Shown piece after piece: positions 1 to 10,548 of a DNA stretch of 64,000 nucleotides. This DNA comes from Orbaceae bacterium ESL0727 (GTDB lineage: Bacteria > Pseudomonadota > Gammaproteobacteria > Enterobacterales > Orbaceae). The DNA lies in the NCBI GenBank assembly GCA_029433345.1, contig JAQTHY010000001.1, forward strand, positions 1,612,001-1,676,000, written 5' to 3'. Under the pieces are notes generated by a model. The model made no database searches. It worked only from the letters and a program-made list of their open reading frames with translations, and was not told where the DNA came from. The position numbers and the translations under genes are program-made. Position 1 is the stretch's first letter; each line of letters starts with the position of its first letter.

Positions 1-1
1 G

Positions 2-820
2 CATTTGGGACAAAATTTAGCCACTAGCATCGAGTTGGATGATATCGAAGCATCCGCCCGTTTTTTTGAAGATCATGAAGGATTACATGTCCACTCCTTC
101 TTCTTTTATGAAGATGCTGAAGATAGAGCCGGTAACTCAACTGTAGCCTTTACAATTCATAATGGGCGATTATTTACCTTAAGAGAACGCGATTTACCAG
201 CATTTCGTTTATATCGTATGCGTTCGCGTTATCAAAATATGATTGATGGTAATGCTTATGAAGTGTTGCTCGATCTGTTTGAGGTCAAAGTCGAACAGTT
301 AGCTGATCAGATTGAAAATATATACAGCGAATTAGAAGAACTCAGTTTGATCATTATGGATCGTTCCGCCCAAGAGCATTATGATGAAGCAATTACGTCA
401 CTTGCCGAACTCGAGGATACCGCATGGAAAGTGAGGCTATGTTTGATGGATAGTCAACGTGCGGTTAACTATATTGTTCGACGTGCCAAAATGCCAGCGG
501 ATCAGTTAGAGCAGGCCCGTGAAGTTATCCGCGATATTGAATCACTCGTGCCGCATAATGAATCATTATTCCAAAAAGTGAACTTCTTAATGCAGGCGGC
601 CACCAGTTTTATTAATATTGAGCAGAGCCGCATTATTAAGATTTTCTCGGTCGTATCGGTTGTCTTTTTGCCACCAACAGTAGTTGCTTCTTCATATGGT
701 ATGAATTTTGATTTTATGCCGGAACTTCGTTGGACGTATGGTTACCCTTTTGCATTAATATTAATGTTATTAGCCGGTATTGCACCATATATCTATTTTA
801 AAGCGAAAAAATGGTTATAA
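2..820 (+). CDS. corA: Magnesium/cobalt transporter CorA, 5' end cut by window edge
   Basis: CorA is a homopentameric inner-membrane channel for Mg2+ (also Co2+ and Ni2+). The reading frame is open from base 2, and the first visible residues ([20 protein letters not shown]) match an internal stretch of E. coli CorA about 45 residues from its start, so the gene begins left of the window; the TTG at 5 is not a real start. The visible part holds the cytoplasmic funnel with its long helices, then two C-terminal membrane segments. The family signature YGMN lies after the first membrane segment, near residue 231 of the visible protein, and the protein ends in the usual basic tail (KAKKWL). Next gene is 250 bp away on the same strand. 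Confidence 0.95.
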   Translation, partial: HLGQNLATSIELDDIEASARFFEDHEGLHVHSFFFYEDAEDRAGNSTVAFTIHNGRLFTLRERDLPAFRLYRMRSRYQNMIDGNAYEVLLDLFEVKVEQLADQIENIYSELEELSLIIMDRSAQEHYDEAITSLAELEDTAWKVRLCLMDSQRAVNYIVRRAKMPADQLEQAREVIRDIESLVPHNESLFQKVNFLMQAATSFINIEQSRIIKIFSVVSVVFLPPTVVASSYGMNFDFMPELRWTYGYPFALILMLLAGIAPYIYFKAKKWL

Positions 821-1073
821 GATCGCTTAGCGTTTAATGATTACTTGTGAATGACCAAAGATGATAGGGTAAGTGTTTTTAACACTGCGCTCTATCTTGT
901 TATTATGTGTCTGGTTTTCGTATTATAAGTAATTGGCGGCAAAATAAGTTAGACTATTTTTGCGTGCAGATGAGTCACATAAGTATGCAGCGTACAAGAT
1001 TTTGTCTACATAGTGAATATCAACAATTATGCTAAATGCATCGTGATTGACAATATAGGCGGAGTGAATTCAG

Positions 1074-2156
1074 ATGAATCGTCATATTCAAACCCATAAT
1101 CCTGTTGCAAACCCTCATTCTATTTCAACAAATGATAATGTCGCAACGATCGACAGTGCTCCAACTGTCAAACACGATCCATCAATGCACTTTTCTTTGC
1201 ATACGGATTATGCATTAGTCACCGATATCGGTGGCACTAATGCTCGGTTTGCATTGTTTAATCTTAACACGAGCGAATTGTCAGCCATCACGAAAATCAT
1301 TATTACGCCCGATCATGATCTATTAACTTTGATTAAAACGTATTTGCAAGCACAATCGATCAAAGTAGAGCGAGCTTGCATCGCAATCGCCTGTCCTGTT
1401 GAAGGTGATTTGATTGCAATGACCAATAATAATTTATCGTTTTCACGTTCACAAGTCATAGCCGAACTTCACCTTAAACAGCTAGAGGTGATTAATGATT
1501 TTACCGCTGTTTCGATGTCGATCCCGAAATTAACCGAGCAAGATGTTGTCAAAGTAGGCGGTGCAGAACCTGATTTAAACTTCCCTATTGCGATCTATGG
1601 TGCCGGGACAGGGCTTGGTGTGTCACATTTAATCAAGATAAACGGGAATTGGATAAGCTTGTCGGGTGAGGGTGGACATGTCGAATTACCGATGGTTAAT
1701 GCTACGGAAGATAACGTGCTGGCACAGTTACGTGAAAAATTTGGTCGCGTTTCGGCAGAACGTTTTTTATCCGGTAAAGGTATCGTGAATATTTATCAAG
1801 CCTTATTAACGCTTCACCATAAACCGATGGAAGAGATAACACCTGATATTATCGTTAATAAAGCTTTAGCGAATAGCTGTGAAATTTGCCAGCAGACATT
1901 GACGTTGTTTTGTACTTTTATGGGGCGATTTGGTGGTAATTTGGCCTTATCACTTAATACACAAGGTGGTGTTTATATCGCAGGTGGTATTGTGCCGCGT
2001 TTTATCGACTTTTTTAAGCAATCTCCATTTAGAACCGCGTTTGAAAACAAAGGTCGAATGTCCTATTTAGTTAAGCGGATTCCGACTTATGTCATCATCC
2101 ACGATAACCCGGGGCTATTGGGTGCGGGTGTTTATCTACAAAATAACCCCAAATAA
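1074..2156 (+). CDS. glk: Glucokinase with N-terminal extension
   Basis: Glucokinase phosphorylates cytosolic glucose with ATP to glucose-6-phosphate. The phosphate-binding motif DIGGTNARF is at residues 51-59, followed by NDFTAVS, GAGTGLGV, GEGGHVE and IAGGIVPRF in the order of the E. coli ROK-fold glucokinase. At 360 residues it is about 40 longer than E. coli Glk (321), all as a polar N-terminal extension. The start at 1074 is preceded by GGAG about 11 nt upstream, whereas the internal ATG at 1185 (residue 38) has no visible ribosome binding site. That internal Met would give a normal-length enzyme, so the extension should be treated as probable, not certain. Confidence 0.93.
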   Translation: MNRHIQTHNPVANPHSISTNDNVATIDSAPTVKHDPSMHFSLHTDYALVTDIGGTNARFALFNLNTSELSAITKIIITPDHDLLTLIKTYLQAQSIKVERACIAIACPVEGDLIAMTNNNLSFSRSQVIAELHLKQLEVINDFTAVSMSIPKLTEQDVVKVGGAEPDLNFPIAIYGAGTGLGVSHLIKINGNWISLSGEGGHVELPMVNATEDNVLAQLREKFGRVSAERFLSGKGIVNIYQALLTLHHKPMEEITPDIIVNKALANSCEICQQTLTLFCTFMGRFGGNLALSLNTQGGVYIAGGIVPRFIDFFKQSPFRTAFENKGRMSYLVKRIPTYVIIHDNPGLLGAGVYLQNNPK

Positions 2157-2181
2157 CAGTGTAGTTAGTCATTTCATACCG

Positions 2182-2261
2182 TCATTTTAGTCTATTATTA
2201 TTAGATAATGATTTTAGACAGTTATTTTAGGTCTATTATTTTAGATAATCATTCTAAACAG
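2182..2261. repeat. Two tandem copies of a 40-bp AT-rich unit
   Basis: Copies lie at 2182-2221 and 2222-2261, between the convergent glk and gmk genes. Both share ATTTTAG, TCTATTATT, TTAGATAAT and end in ACAG, with scattered substitutions and compensating one-base gaps. No coding potential is seen. Confidence 0.75.
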
Positions 2262-2295
2262 CTGTAAGACAATCGCCATGGCGATAATGCGATGG

Positions 2296-2919
2296 CTAGT
2301 CATTCAGTAGTTCATTAAGTAAATCGCGATATTTTTCGGTTTGCTTTTCGTTTTCCAAACTTGCGACCATGATAATTGCAGTCAGTGATTGGAGAGACGT
2401 GTCAAAATCATCATTAATAATTAAATAATCATAATGCGTATAATGTGCTATTTCAGCACGCGCCTTTTGCATTCTTTTCGCAATGACTTGCGCGCTATCT
2501 TGCCCACGTTTAATTAAGCGCTTTTCTAACTCAGCTAAAGAAGGGGGAAGAATAAAAATAGTTTTCGCGTGAGGGATTTTTTGCTTAACTTGTTCTGCAC
2601 CTTGCCAATCAATATCTAAAAAAACATTCATTCCGTTTTGTAAACTTTGATCAATTTCGGTTTTAGAGGTGCCATAATAGTGGTCAAACACATGAGCATA
2701 TTCGACAAAAGAATCATTATTAATCAATGACTCAAATTGATTATTATCGACAAAATAATAATGTTCACCCTGTTTTTCACTGGGACGTGGTGCTCTGGTT
2801 GTATGTGAAATAGATACTTTGGCGGGCGTTGAATTCTGTTGTTGTAAATAAGCGTGAATTAAACTTGATTTGCCCGCGCCACTTGGGGCAGAAATAATAA
2901 AAAGTGTACCTTGTTGCAT
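2296..2919 (-). CDS. gmk: Guanylate kinase
   Basis: Guanylate kinase converts GMP (or dGMP) and ATP to GDP and ADP in the cytosol. The 207-residue protein has the P-loop SAPSGAGKSS at residues 10-19, then the GMP-binding region SHTTRAPRPSEKQGEHYYF, DIDWQGAEQV and ILPPSLAELEKRL, all typical of the family; length matches E. coli (207). It follows greB on the same strand after 28 bp, so the two are probably co-transcribed. It converges on glk, with the 40-bp tandem duplication between them. Confidence 0.96.
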   Translation of the reverse strand: MQQGTLFIISAPSGAGKSSLIHAYLQQQNSTPAKVSISHTTRAPRPSEKQGEHYYFVDNNQFESLINNDSFVEYAHVFDHYYGTSKTEIDQSLQNGMNVFLDIDWQGAEQVKQKIPHAKTIFILPPSLAELEKRLIKRGQDSAQVIAKRMQKARAEIAHYTHYDYLIINDDFDTSLQSLTAIIMVASLENEKQTEKYRDLLNELLND

Positions 2920-2947
2920 GTTTATTGATCCATCTCTTGTCGCTTAT

Positions 2948-3433
2948 TTATGATAAGTCGGCATTATAGCTAATTTCGATAATGTAATAAAACGTTTTCC
3001 CATTTGGCGTCATTACGGCTATTTCGTCGTCTACTTTATGACCAATTAGTGCTCTAGCCACAGGGCTATTAATCGAAATCCAATTTTTTTTAGGATCAAA
3101 CTCGTCGGTACCGACAATACGGAAAATGTGTTGTTTCCCTGTTTCATCTTCCACTTTTATCCATGCGCCAAAAAAAACTTTACCTTCTTGGCGCGGATCA
3201 GGATCGACAATCGTGAGGGATTCCAAGCGTTTACTCAGGAAACGGACGCGCCTATCAATTTCGCGTAAACGGCGTTTGCCATATATATATTCAGCATTTT
3301 CGCTACGATCACCCATGGCAGCGGCTTCGGATACGGCTTGTGTGACTTTAGGTCGCTCTTCTTTCCATAAATATTTGAGTTCATGATCGAGTGCCAAATA
3401 GCCTGATCTTGTTATATAATTACCACTTTTCAT
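2948..3433 (-). CDS. greB: Transcription elongation factor GreB
   Basis: GreB enters the RNA polymerase secondary channel and stimulates cleavage of backtracked transcripts. The N-terminal coiled coil shows the acidic-tip context GDRSENAEYIYGKRRLREID that contacts the active site, followed by the FKBP-like C-terminal domain (EGKVFFGAWIKV, FRIVGTDEFD, SINSPVARAL). The YIYGKRRLREIDRRVRFL version and the EGKVFFGAW sequence favour GreB over GreA. Length 161 is close to E. coli GreB (158). It is divergent from tex across a 178-bp gap; the same two genes are neighbours in E. coli. Confidence 0.95.
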   Translation of the reverse strand: MKSGNYITRSGYLALDHELKYLWKEERPKVTQAVSEAAAMGDRSENAEYIYGKRRLREIDRRVRFLSKRLESLTIVDPDPRQEGKVFFGAWIKVEDETGKQHIFRIVGTDEFDPKKNWISINSPVARALIGHKVDDEIAVMTPNGKTFYYIIEISYNADLS

Positions 3434-3611
3434 TATTTGTATTTATTCCTTTAGGGTGTAAAACAGATATTTACGACGACCATTTTGGATAATCTATTTT
3501 ACCGATTATTACCGGTAAGATGAGTAAAATCAGCTGTTATCAACGAGTTATTTTAGCATGCGTATTTTTGATTATCTTGGATGGTGATAACGTATAGATG
3601 CAAGAGATACC

Positions 3612-5945
3612 ATGATAAATAATCAAATTAGCCATATTATAGCGAATGAACTTACCGTAAAACCAGAACAAGTTTTAGCGGCGATACAATTATTAGATGA
3701 AGGTAGCACGGTCCCTTTTATTGCTCGTTATCGTAAAGAGGTTACGGGGGGATTAGATGATACTCAGCTACGTACTTTAGATAGTCGTTTGAGTTATTTG
3801 CGTGAACTGGATGAACGTAAACAGACGATTTTGAAATCGATTGAAGAACAAGGCAAATTAACCCCAGAACTGAATCGTAAAATCATTGCAACATTAAGTA
3901 AAACCGAGCTCGAAGATTATTATTTGCCTTATAAGCCCAAACGTCGTACTCGTGGACAAATCGCGATTGAAGCAGGGCTTGAGCCACTCGCTGATGCGTT
4001 ATGGCAAAATCCAACGTTAGATCCTGAACAAGAAGCAGTAGCATATATTGCGGTTGATAAAGGTATTGCGGATAGTAAAGCTGCATTGGATGGTGCCCGT
4101 TATATTCTGATGGAACGTTTTGCCGAAGATGCCGGTTTATTAGCTAAAATTCGTCATTATCTTTGGCATAATGCACATTTAGTATCGCAAGTTATCACGG
4201 GAAAAGAAGAGGAAGGAGCTAAATTTCGTGATTATTTTGCGCAGAGTGAATTGATTTCAAAAGTGCCTTCTCACCGGGCTTTAGCCATGTTCCGTGGACG
4301 GAATGAAGGTTTCTTGCAATTATCGCTTAATGCTGATCCTCAATATGAAGAAACACCTAAAACAAGCTATTGTGAAGAAATTATTCGCGATTATTTTGGT
4401 ATCAATTTTAATGATAACCCTGCGGATAAATGGCGTAAAACCGTAATCAACTGGACATGGCGTATCAAAATCTTAATGCATATGGAAACCGAACTCATGA
4501 CGAGATTACGGGAAAATGCAGAAGAAGAAGCGATTAATGTTTTTGCGGCGAATCTACATGATATGTTGATGGCCGCGCCTGCCGGTATGAAAGTGACAAT
4601 GGGAATGGATCCCGGATTGAGAACAGGGGTAAAAATTGCGGTGGTAGATGCAACTGGAAAATTAGTGGCGACCGAAACGATTTATCCCCATACCGGGCAA
4701 GCTGATAAGGCGGCAATGGTTGTTGCGGCACTTTGTATTAAATATCATGTTGAATTAGTGGCCATTGGTAATGGAACTGCATCACGTGAAACAGAACGTT
4801 TTTATTTAGACGTACAGAAAAAGTATCCAGATGTAAAAGGGCAAAAAGTGATTGTCAGTGAAGCGGGTGCGTCTGTTTATTCGGCATCCGAATTGGCGGC
4901 ACAAGAGTTTCCTGATCTTGATGTTTCTATCCGGGGAGCTGTTTCGATTGCTCGTCGTCTGCAAGATCCTTTAGCTGAATTGGTAAAAATTGATCCAAAA
5001 TCCATTGGCGTGGGGCAATATCAACATGATGTAAGCCAGATTCAGCTTGCTAAGAAGTTAGATGCCGTCGTGGAAGATGGCGTTAATGCGGTAGGTGTGA
5101 ATCTAAATACCGCTTCAATGATGTTATTGTCACGAATTGCTGGACTTAATAAAGTGATCGCACAAAATATTGTTGATTTTCGTGATGCAAATGGGCAATT
5201 TCGTAACCGCAAACAGCTGTTAAAAGTGACAAGATTAGGTCCTAAAGCATTTGAGCAGTGTGCCGGTTTTTTGCGTATCACTGAAGGTGATAATCCGCTC
5301 GATGCGTCTGCAGTTCACCCCGAAGCTTACCCTGTGGTTGAGCGAATTTTGACACAAAATCATAAATCATTGCCCGAAATTTTGGGCGATACTGTTTATC
5401 TAAAATCACTCAAAGCAATGGATTATGTCGATGATCATTTTGGTGTGCCGACGGTGACTGATATTATTAAAGAGTTGGATAAACCCGGACGCGATCCACG
5501 CCCTGAATTTAAAACAGCACAGTTTGCTGATAATATTGAAACACTGGACGATCTAAAATTGGGGATGGTGATGGAAGGTACAGTGACAAATGTGACTAAT
5601 TTTGGTGCATTTGTTGATATTGGTGTCCATCAAGATGGTTTGGTCCATATTTCGGCGCTGGCTGACCGTTTTGTTGATGATCCACGAACTGTGGTGAAAA
5701 CAGGGGATATCGTAAAAGTAAAAGTGATTGAAGTTGACATTCCACGTAAACGAATTGCGTTAAGTATGCGACTTGATGATTCGCCTTCTTCGTCTAAAAA
5801 AAATCAGCCAAATGAAGCAACAGCACGAACAACACGTACTGGCTCGAAAGTGAGTTCTCGCAATGATAATCCGGCAAATACGTCGACGCACAATAGTGCC
5901 ATGGGGAACGCTTTTGCCGCTGCATTTAAAAAGGGAAAAGCGTAA
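3612..5945 (+). CDS. tex: Tex-family RNA-binding transcription accessory protein
   Basis: Tex is a multidomain nucleic-acid-binding protein related to eukaryotic Spt6. The 777-residue protein shows the N-terminal Tex region, a YqgF/RNase H-like domain starting near [16 protein letters not shown] (about residue 330), helix-hairpin-helix repeats around [15 protein letters not shown] and [18 protein letters not shown], and a C-terminal S1 domain (about 650-720: [38 protein letters not shown]). The last 55 residues are Ser/Asn/Thr/Lys rich and probably disordered. Its stop codon overlaps the murB start in TAATG, which implies translational coupling. Confidence 0.95.
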   Translation: MINNQISHIIANELTVKPEQVLAAIQLLDEGSTVPFIARYRKEVTGGLDDTQLRTLDSRLSYLRELDERKQTILKSIEEQGKLTPELNRKIIATLSKTELEDYYLPYKPKRRTRGQIAIEAGLEPLADALWQNPTLDPEQEAVAYIAVDKGIADSKAALDGARYILMERFAEDAGLLAKIRHYLWHNAHLVSQVITGKEEEGAKFRDYFAQSELISKVPSHRALAMFRGRNEGFLQLSLNADPQYEETPKTSYCEEIIRDYFGINFNDNPADKWRKTVINWTWRIKILMHMETELMTRLRENAEEEAINVFAANLHDMLMAAPAGMKVTMGMDPGLRTGVKIAVVDATGKLVATETIYPHTGQADKAAMVVAALCIKYHVELVAIGNGTASRETERFYLDVQKKYPDVKGQKVIVSEAGASVYSASELAAQEFPDLDVSIRGAVSIARRLQDPLAELVKIDPKSIGVGQYQHDVSQIQLAKKLDAVVEDGVNAVGVNLNTASMMLLSRIAGLNKVIAQNIVDFRDANGQFRNRKQLLKVTRLGPKAFEQCAGFLRITEGDNPLDASAVHPEAYPVVERILTQNHKSLPEILGDTVYLKSLKAMDYVDDHFGVPTVTDIIKELDKPGRDPRPEFKTAQFADNIETLDDLKLGMVMEGTVTNVTNFGAFVDIGVHQDGLVHISALADRFVDDPRTVVKTGDIVKVKVIEVDIPRKRIALSMRLDDSPSSSKKNQPNEATARTTRTGSKVSSRNDNPANTSTHNSAMGNAFAAAFKKGKA

Positions 5946-6979
5946 TGAAACAGAAAATCCCCAACAGTTTTGGGCTGGATGTTTATGCGCAACACCTCGT
6001 TACGGTAACGAGTGTTGAAGAATTACACGTTGCATGGCAACAAGCCGCAGCAAAACAGATGCCAATTATGATTATTGGTGAAGGGAGTAATACACTTTTT
6101 ACGACTGATTTTCAGGGTATGATTATTGTGAATCGTATCAAAGGTATCGCGGTTAATGAAACGTCAACTGACTGGCAATTAAAAGTGGGGGCTGGGGAAA
6201 AGTGGCATGATTTAGTCACGTATACGGTTGAAGGTGCTATGCCTGGGCTTGAAAATTTAGCTTTAATTCCGGGGTGTGTAGGATCGGCACCCATCCAAAA
6301 TATAGGTGCTTACGGTGTCGAATTTAAAAAAGTGGCAAATTATGTTGAATTATACGAATTGGCAACCGGAAAAATTTTGACTATTGATGATGGCCAATAT
6401 GGGTATCGGGATAGTATTTTTAAGCAGAAATATGCCGATGGCTACGCGGTGGTTGCGGTCGGGATTCGATTAGCCAAAAAATGGCAACCCGTATTGACGT
6501 ATGGCGAATTGAAGAATTTTGATGCTCAAACAGTCACTGCCAAAATGATATTTGATAAAGTGTGTGCAATTAGGCGTAGTAAATTACCGGATCCGCATGT
6601 ACTTGGTAATGCAGGGAGTTTTTTCAAAAATCCCATTGTTGATCAATCAGTGGTGAATACATTATTGGCGCATTATCCAACGATGCCAATCTATCCGCAA
6701 AATAATCAATGTGCAAAATTATCGTCAGGTTGGTTAATTGATCAATGTGGATTAAAAGGCTATCAAATTGGGGGCGCAGCCGTGCATCAACAGCATGCAT
6801 TGGTGCTGGTCAACCAAAATCGAGCAACATCACAAGATATTGTTGATCTTGCTCGTTATATTCGTGATAGTGTCGTCCAAAAATTTGCTGTAAACTTATC
6901 TCCAGAAATTCGTTTTATTGGTCAATTTGGCGAGATTAATGCCGATAAGCTTTTAGAACGGGTAGACGGAACATCTTAA
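5945..6979 (+). CDS. murB: UDP-N-acetylenolpyruvoylglucosamine reductase MurB
   Basis: MurB is the FAD/NADPH enzyme that reduces UDP-GlcNAc-enolpyruvate to UDP-MurNAc in the cytosolic phase of peptidoglycan synthesis. Visible motifs are GEGSNTLF and ALIPGCVGSAPIQNIGAYG (FAD binding), YGYRDSIFK (Tyr/Arg of the type I enzyme), NAGSFFKNP (catalytic Ser) and SPEIRFIG (catalytic Glu near residue 321). Length 344 against 342 in E. coli. The ATG overlaps the tex stop by one base. In E. coli murB is followed directly by birA; here a transporter gene sits between them. Confidence 0.96.
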   Translation: MKQKIPNSFGLDVYAQHLVTVTSVEELHVAWQQAAAKQMPIMIIGEGSNTLFTTDFQGMIIVNRIKGIAVNETSTDWQLKVGAGEKWHDLVTYTVEGAMPGLENLALIPGCVGSAPIQNIGAYGVEFKKVANYVELYELATGKILTIDDGQYGYRDSIFKQKYADGYAVVAVGIRLAKKWQPVLTYGELKNFDAQTVTAKMIFDKVCAIRRSKLPDPHVLGNAGSFFKNPIVDQSVVNTLLAHYPTMPIYPQNNQCAKLSSGWLIDQCGLKGYQIGGAAVHQQHALVLVNQNRATSQDIVDLARYIRDSVVQKFAVNLSPEIRFIGQFGEINADKLLERVDGTS

Positions 6980-7025
6980 TAACACCCTATAATTACAGGC
7001 TTTCTAATTAGAAAAAGTATACGAT

Positions 7026-8159
7026 ATGACGCGATCTTATTCATTCATTTTATTATTGACAAGTTTATCGTTTGTCACTATTTCATTATCAGCACTTAAT
7101 ACCCAAGTTCCTTTGTGGCTAGTGCATAATCAATTTCCTGTGTGGCAAATCGGTCTAATTGGCTCAAGTTATTTTGTCGGTAACTTATTGGGTACTATTG
7201 TGGCCAATTGGTTTATTGGTAAATTGAATGCAAGGTATACTTATACGTATACCTGTATATTATTTGCGCTGGCAACCTTAGGTCTGAGTCTATCAATGGA
7301 TCTGTATAGTTGGGCATTTTGGCGATTTTTAATTGGTATAGCCTGTGCGATAACGTGGGTTGTGATTGAAAGCTGTATTTTAGTCACAGGCACAATCAGA
7401 ACGCGCAGTAAAATGCTTGCAATCTATATGACAACTTACTATTTAGGGACAGTACTTGGGCAAGCTTTACTCCAATATTTCCCGGCTGATATTCTCTATT
7501 TTGGTTTAGTTGTGACAGTGTTAATGGGCATCGCTATTTTATTTATTCTCTTAACTCATTATCGATTACCTAAACGCAAAGAGAGTAGCTTTTATATTAT
7601 GCCAATGATTTTACATAAAGAGTCACGGCTAGGTTTGGTTGGCTGTTTATTATCAGGCATGATGATAGGATCACTTTATTCATTATTACCTGCCTATTAT
7701 TCACATTTAGGGTATCAAGATAATCAGGTAGCCAATTGGATGATCTTATTAATTTTGTCCGGTGTTATTGCGCAATTACCAGCCAGTGGATTGTCTGATA
7801 AATATGGTAAAAAAATAATATTACTCATCGATGCCCTTTTGATTATGATGGTCTGTTTTATGCTCTTCATGAACTGGTTTGAAGTCTTTGCGATCATTTT
7901 ATTAGGGGCAACAGTTTATACGATGTATCCACTTTCTATGGCATGGGCATGTGCGACAGTTAAAAAGCAAGAAATTGTGCCGATGAATCAAGCGATGTTA
8001 TTGACGAATACCTTGGGTAGCTTAATCGCACCCGCAGTGATTTCGATAGTGATGGATAATTTAGATAATCGTTATCTGTTTGTTAGTTTTGTTGTTATCA
8101 CCGCTTATTTCGTCATTTTATTACTTAAAAAAAGAGATACCCATGCGCAACAATCATAA
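7026..8159 (+). CDS. Major facilitator superfamily transporter, YcaD-like
   Basis: This is a 377-residue integral membrane protein with about twelve hydrophobic segments. It resembles E. coli YcaD along its length: N-terminal ALNTQVPLWL, SSYFVGNLLGT, the WRFLIGIACAITWVVIES helix, GSLYSLLPAYYSHLG, the loop SDKYGKK typical of MFS proteins, and the late YPLSMAWAC and MNQAMLL motifs. The substrate of YcaD is not established, so none is assigned. The ATG lacks a clear Shine-Dalgarno sequence. Its 3' end overlaps the birA start by 17 bp, so both are probably on the same transcript, and it interrupts the murB-birA linkage. Confidence 0.85.
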   Translation: MTRSYSFILLLTSLSFVTISLSALNTQVPLWLVHNQFPVWQIGLIGSSYFVGNLLGTIVANWFIGKLNARYTYTYTCILFALATLGLSLSMDLYSWAFWRFLIGIACAITWVVIESCILVTGTIRTRSKMLAIYMTTYYLGTVLGQALLQYFPADILYFGLVVTVLMGIAILFILLTHYRLPKRKESSFYIMPMILHKESRLGLVGCLLSGMMIGSLYSLLPAYYSHLGYQDNQVANWMILLILSGVIAQLPASGLSDKYGKKIILLIDALLIMMVCFMLFMNWFEVFAIILLGATVYTMYPLSMAWACATVKKQEIVPMNQAMLLTNTLGSLIAPAVISIVMDNLDNRYLFVSFVVITAYFVILLLKKRDTHAQQS

Positions 8160-9096
8160 TCCACTTAAGTTAATTGAATTATTGGCAGACGGTCAGTTTC
8201 ATTCTGGTGAAGAGTTAGCTGTTCTATTTGGTATTACGCGGGCAGGTGTTAATAAATATATCAAAACATTGCGAGAGTGGGGGATTTCGTTATCATCAAT
8301 TCAAGGTAAGGGGTATTGCTTAGATGCGCCACTTGATCTATTAGATAAACAGAAAATTGATCACTATTACTCATCAACAAGTCATATCGAAGTTATCCCT
8401 ATCATTGATTCAACCAATCAATATTTACTTAATAAAGTGACGCAATTATCGTCTGGCGATAGTTGTGTCGCCGAATTTCAATCGAAAGCACGCGGACGAC
8501 GTGGTCGTAAATGGTTTGCTCCATTCGGTTGTAATCTTTATTTTTCCATGTATTGGCGTTTAGAACAGGGTATTGCCGCCGCCATGGGGCTAAGTTTGGT
8601 GGTGGGGATTGCTGTTGCAGATACGTTAATTCAATTAACTGGACAACCGATTAAGGTGAAATGGCCTAATGATCTCTATTTGAACGATAAAAAACTTGCC
8701 GGTATTTTAATTGAATTGGCGGGGAAAACGGGAGATATTGCGCACGCAGTTATTGGCATTGGCATTAATTTGAATATGGCGAATCCTGATGCAACGATTG
8801 TCAATCAAGCGTGGGCGAATTTGGGTGTGATTAACCGTAATTTATTGGTTGCTAATCTCGTAAAATCATTGAAACAAGCATTAACAGAATTTGAGCAACA
8901 TGGTTTAGCGCCTTTTGTTTCCCATTGGGAGCGTTTAGATAATTTTAAAGATCGCAAAGTTAAATTGATTATTGGCGAGAATATTGTTCGGGGTAAAGCG
9001 CGTGGGATTAACCAACATGGCGCATTATTGTTAGAACAAGACGGAGTAATTAATGCATATATTGGTGGGGAAATTTCATTACGCGGTGATAATTAA
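8143..9096 (+). CDS. birA: Bifunctional biotin-protein ligase / biotin operon repressor BirA
   Basis: BirA activates biotin to biotinyl-AMP and transfers it to the biotin carrier protein; with its N-terminal winged helix it also represses biotin genes. The 317-residue protein has the helix-turn-helix (SGEELAVLFGITRAGVNKYI), the biotinyl-AMP loop ARGRRGRKWFAPFG, KWPNDLYLNDKKLAGILIEL with the catalytic-site Lys, and a C-terminal SH3-like domain. The start at 8143 (MRNNHNPLK) is chosen because it aligns with E. coli BirA and has AAAGAGA just upstream; an in-frame ATG at 8080 lies deep in the upstream gene. The HTH implies it can be a regulator, but no bio genes are in the window. Confidence 0.95.
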   Translation: MRNNHNPLKLIELLADGQFHSGEELAVLFGITRAGVNKYIKTLREWGISLSSIQGKGYCLDAPLDLLDKQKIDHYYSSTSHIEVIPIIDSTNQYLLNKVTQLSSGDSCVAEFQSKARGRRGRKWFAPFGCNLYFSMYWRLEQGIAAAMGLSLVVGIAVADTLIQLTGQPIKVKWPNDLYLNDKKLAGILIELAGKTGDIAHAVIGIGINLNMANPDATIVNQAWANLGVINRNLLVANLVKSLKQALTEFEQHGLAPFVSHWERLDNFKDRKVKLIIGENIVRGKARGINQHGALLLEQDGVINAYIGGEISLRGDN

Positions 9097-9141
9097 AAGC
9101 GCAGTCAGCGCCGTTTAATGACTACTTTGCTCCATCTTTAC

Positions 9142-9163
9142 TCCGTCGACGGTTGCCGACGGA
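9142..9163. terminator. Hairpin between convergent birA and fbp
   Basis: TCCGTCG at 9142-9148 pairs with CGACGGA at 9157-9163 around an 8-nt loop. It sits in the 108-bp gap between the convergent genes. There is no clean T run on either side, so it is only a probable terminator. Confidence 0.4.
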
Positions 9164-9204
9164 ATATCAATAATGTGTTTATTTTTGACTGATTAATGGT
9201 TATT

Positions 9205-10203
9205 TTATGGATTTTCTGCCATAAAACGATCAGCATCATCTACCATCGATTTTACACCAACAAAATAAGGTGTACGTTGATGGAGTTTTTGCGGCACGAT
9301 ATCTAAAATACGTTGATAGCCATCTGTCGCTTTGCCACCGGCTTGTTCTGCAAGGAATGCAATTGGATTACCTTCATAAAGTAGACGAAGTTTACCATTT
9401 GGATATTGTGCAGTACTTGGATAGATATAGATTCCACCTTTAAGTAGATTACGATGAAAATCTGAAACTAACGAACCGATATAACGTGAAGTATAAGGTC
9501 GATTGGTTTTTTCATCTTCTTTTTGACAATATTTGATATATTTTTTTACGCCCATCGGGAATTTTGAGTAATAACCTTCGTTGATTGAATACATTTTACC
9601 GATTGATGGGAACTGTACGTTTTCATGCGATAAATAAAATACACCGATCGATGGATCATACGTAAATGCATGTACGCCACAACCTGTTGTATAAACCAAC
9701 ATAGTTGATGAGCCATAAACAATATAACCCGCAGCGACTTGTTTATTACCCGGTTGTAAGAAATCTTGTTCAGTAACTGGAGTACCAATATTGGTAATAC
9801 GGTGGTAAATCGAAAATATGGTACCGACAGAGACATTAACATCGATATTAGATGAACCGTCAAGCGGATCCATTAATACTACGTATTTACCTTCTGTTGC
9901 ACGATCTTTACCAAAAATAACAAGATTGTCTTCTTCTTCTGAGGCAATGCCAGCAATCACAACGCGCGCCTCAAGCGCAGCCTTAAATGTTTCATTGGCA
10001 AATGCATCTAGCTTCATTTGGCGTTCGCCTTGGATATTGGCATGACCATTTTCACCTAAAATATCAATTAATCCTGCTCGATTAATATCATGATGAATAA
10101 TTTTAGCGCCAAGCTTAATTGCTGATAATAATGCAGAAAGCTCGCCTGTTGCATGTGGGAAATCATGTTGTTTTTCCAGAATAAATTCACCCAGTGTCTT
10201 CAT
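9205..10203 (-). CDS. fbp: Fructose-1,6-bisphosphatase class 1
   Basis: This enzyme hydrolyses fructose-1,6-bisphosphate to fructose-6-phosphate, the committed step of gluconeogenesis. The metal-binding signature DPLDGSSN is at residues 112-119, with ASEEED upstream and [21 protein letters not shown] near the C-terminus, as in class 1 enzymes. Length is 332, as in E. coli Fbp. It is monocistronic and divergent from the YbgI gene. In this window it is the gluconeogenic counterpart to glk, tal and tkt. Confidence 0.96.
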   Translation of the reverse strand: MKTLGEFILEKQHDFPHATGELSALLSAIKLGAKIIHHDINRAGLIDILGENGHANIQGERQMKLDAFANETFKAALEARVVIAGIASEEEDNLVIFGKDRATEGKYVVLMDPLDGSSNIDVNVSVGTIFSIYHRITNIGTPVTEQDFLQPGNKQVAAGYIVYGSSTMLVYTTGCGVHAFTYDPSIGVFYLSHENVQFPSIGKMYSINEGYYSKFPMGVKKYIKYCQKEDEKTNRPYTSRYIGSLVSDFHRNLLKGGIYIYPSTAQYPNGKLRLLYEGNPIAFLAEQAGGKATDGYQRILDIVPQKLHQRTPYFVGVKSMVDDADRFMAENP

Positions 10204-10548
10204 TAATCTAAATCCTTAATAAGTTGTTTCTACTAAAAAATCCTTTATTTTGATATGTTATAGGATTCTATCTAGAATATCGTTGTAGCATATATGCATT
10301 ATCATTCAAGATGATGATGTTGTTTTACATTTACCTTCAATACAAATGGCTTTATAGGTAAAATAACAACATAGATAATAACTATATGTGATACCTCTAC
10401 GGCGAATAAATATACGTGAGATAATTGCAGAAAGCGATCTATAATTAGGTGCTATCTCATTAGTTTTTCTTGTAAAAAAAGTTGATTTATTTCAATGCTA
10501 TGATTTTTAAAGTATAAATTATTATTCGTTTATGGATAGGAAGATAAC
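10204..10548. other. 345-bp divergent intergenic region (fbp / ybgI)
   Basis: AT-rich region between the divergent fbp and YbgI genes, expected to hold both promoters. I found no convincing paired -35/-10 boxes, tRNA, small ORF with a ribosome binding site, or long inverted repeat. The only clear element is AGGAAG upstream of the GTG start at 10549. Confidence 0.5.

Noticed and set aside
3126-3386. 86-codon frame opposite greB, and similar frames opposite argS, dapF and murB
   Set aside because: These lie antisense to clear conserved genes, have no ribosome binding sites and no family-like sequence.
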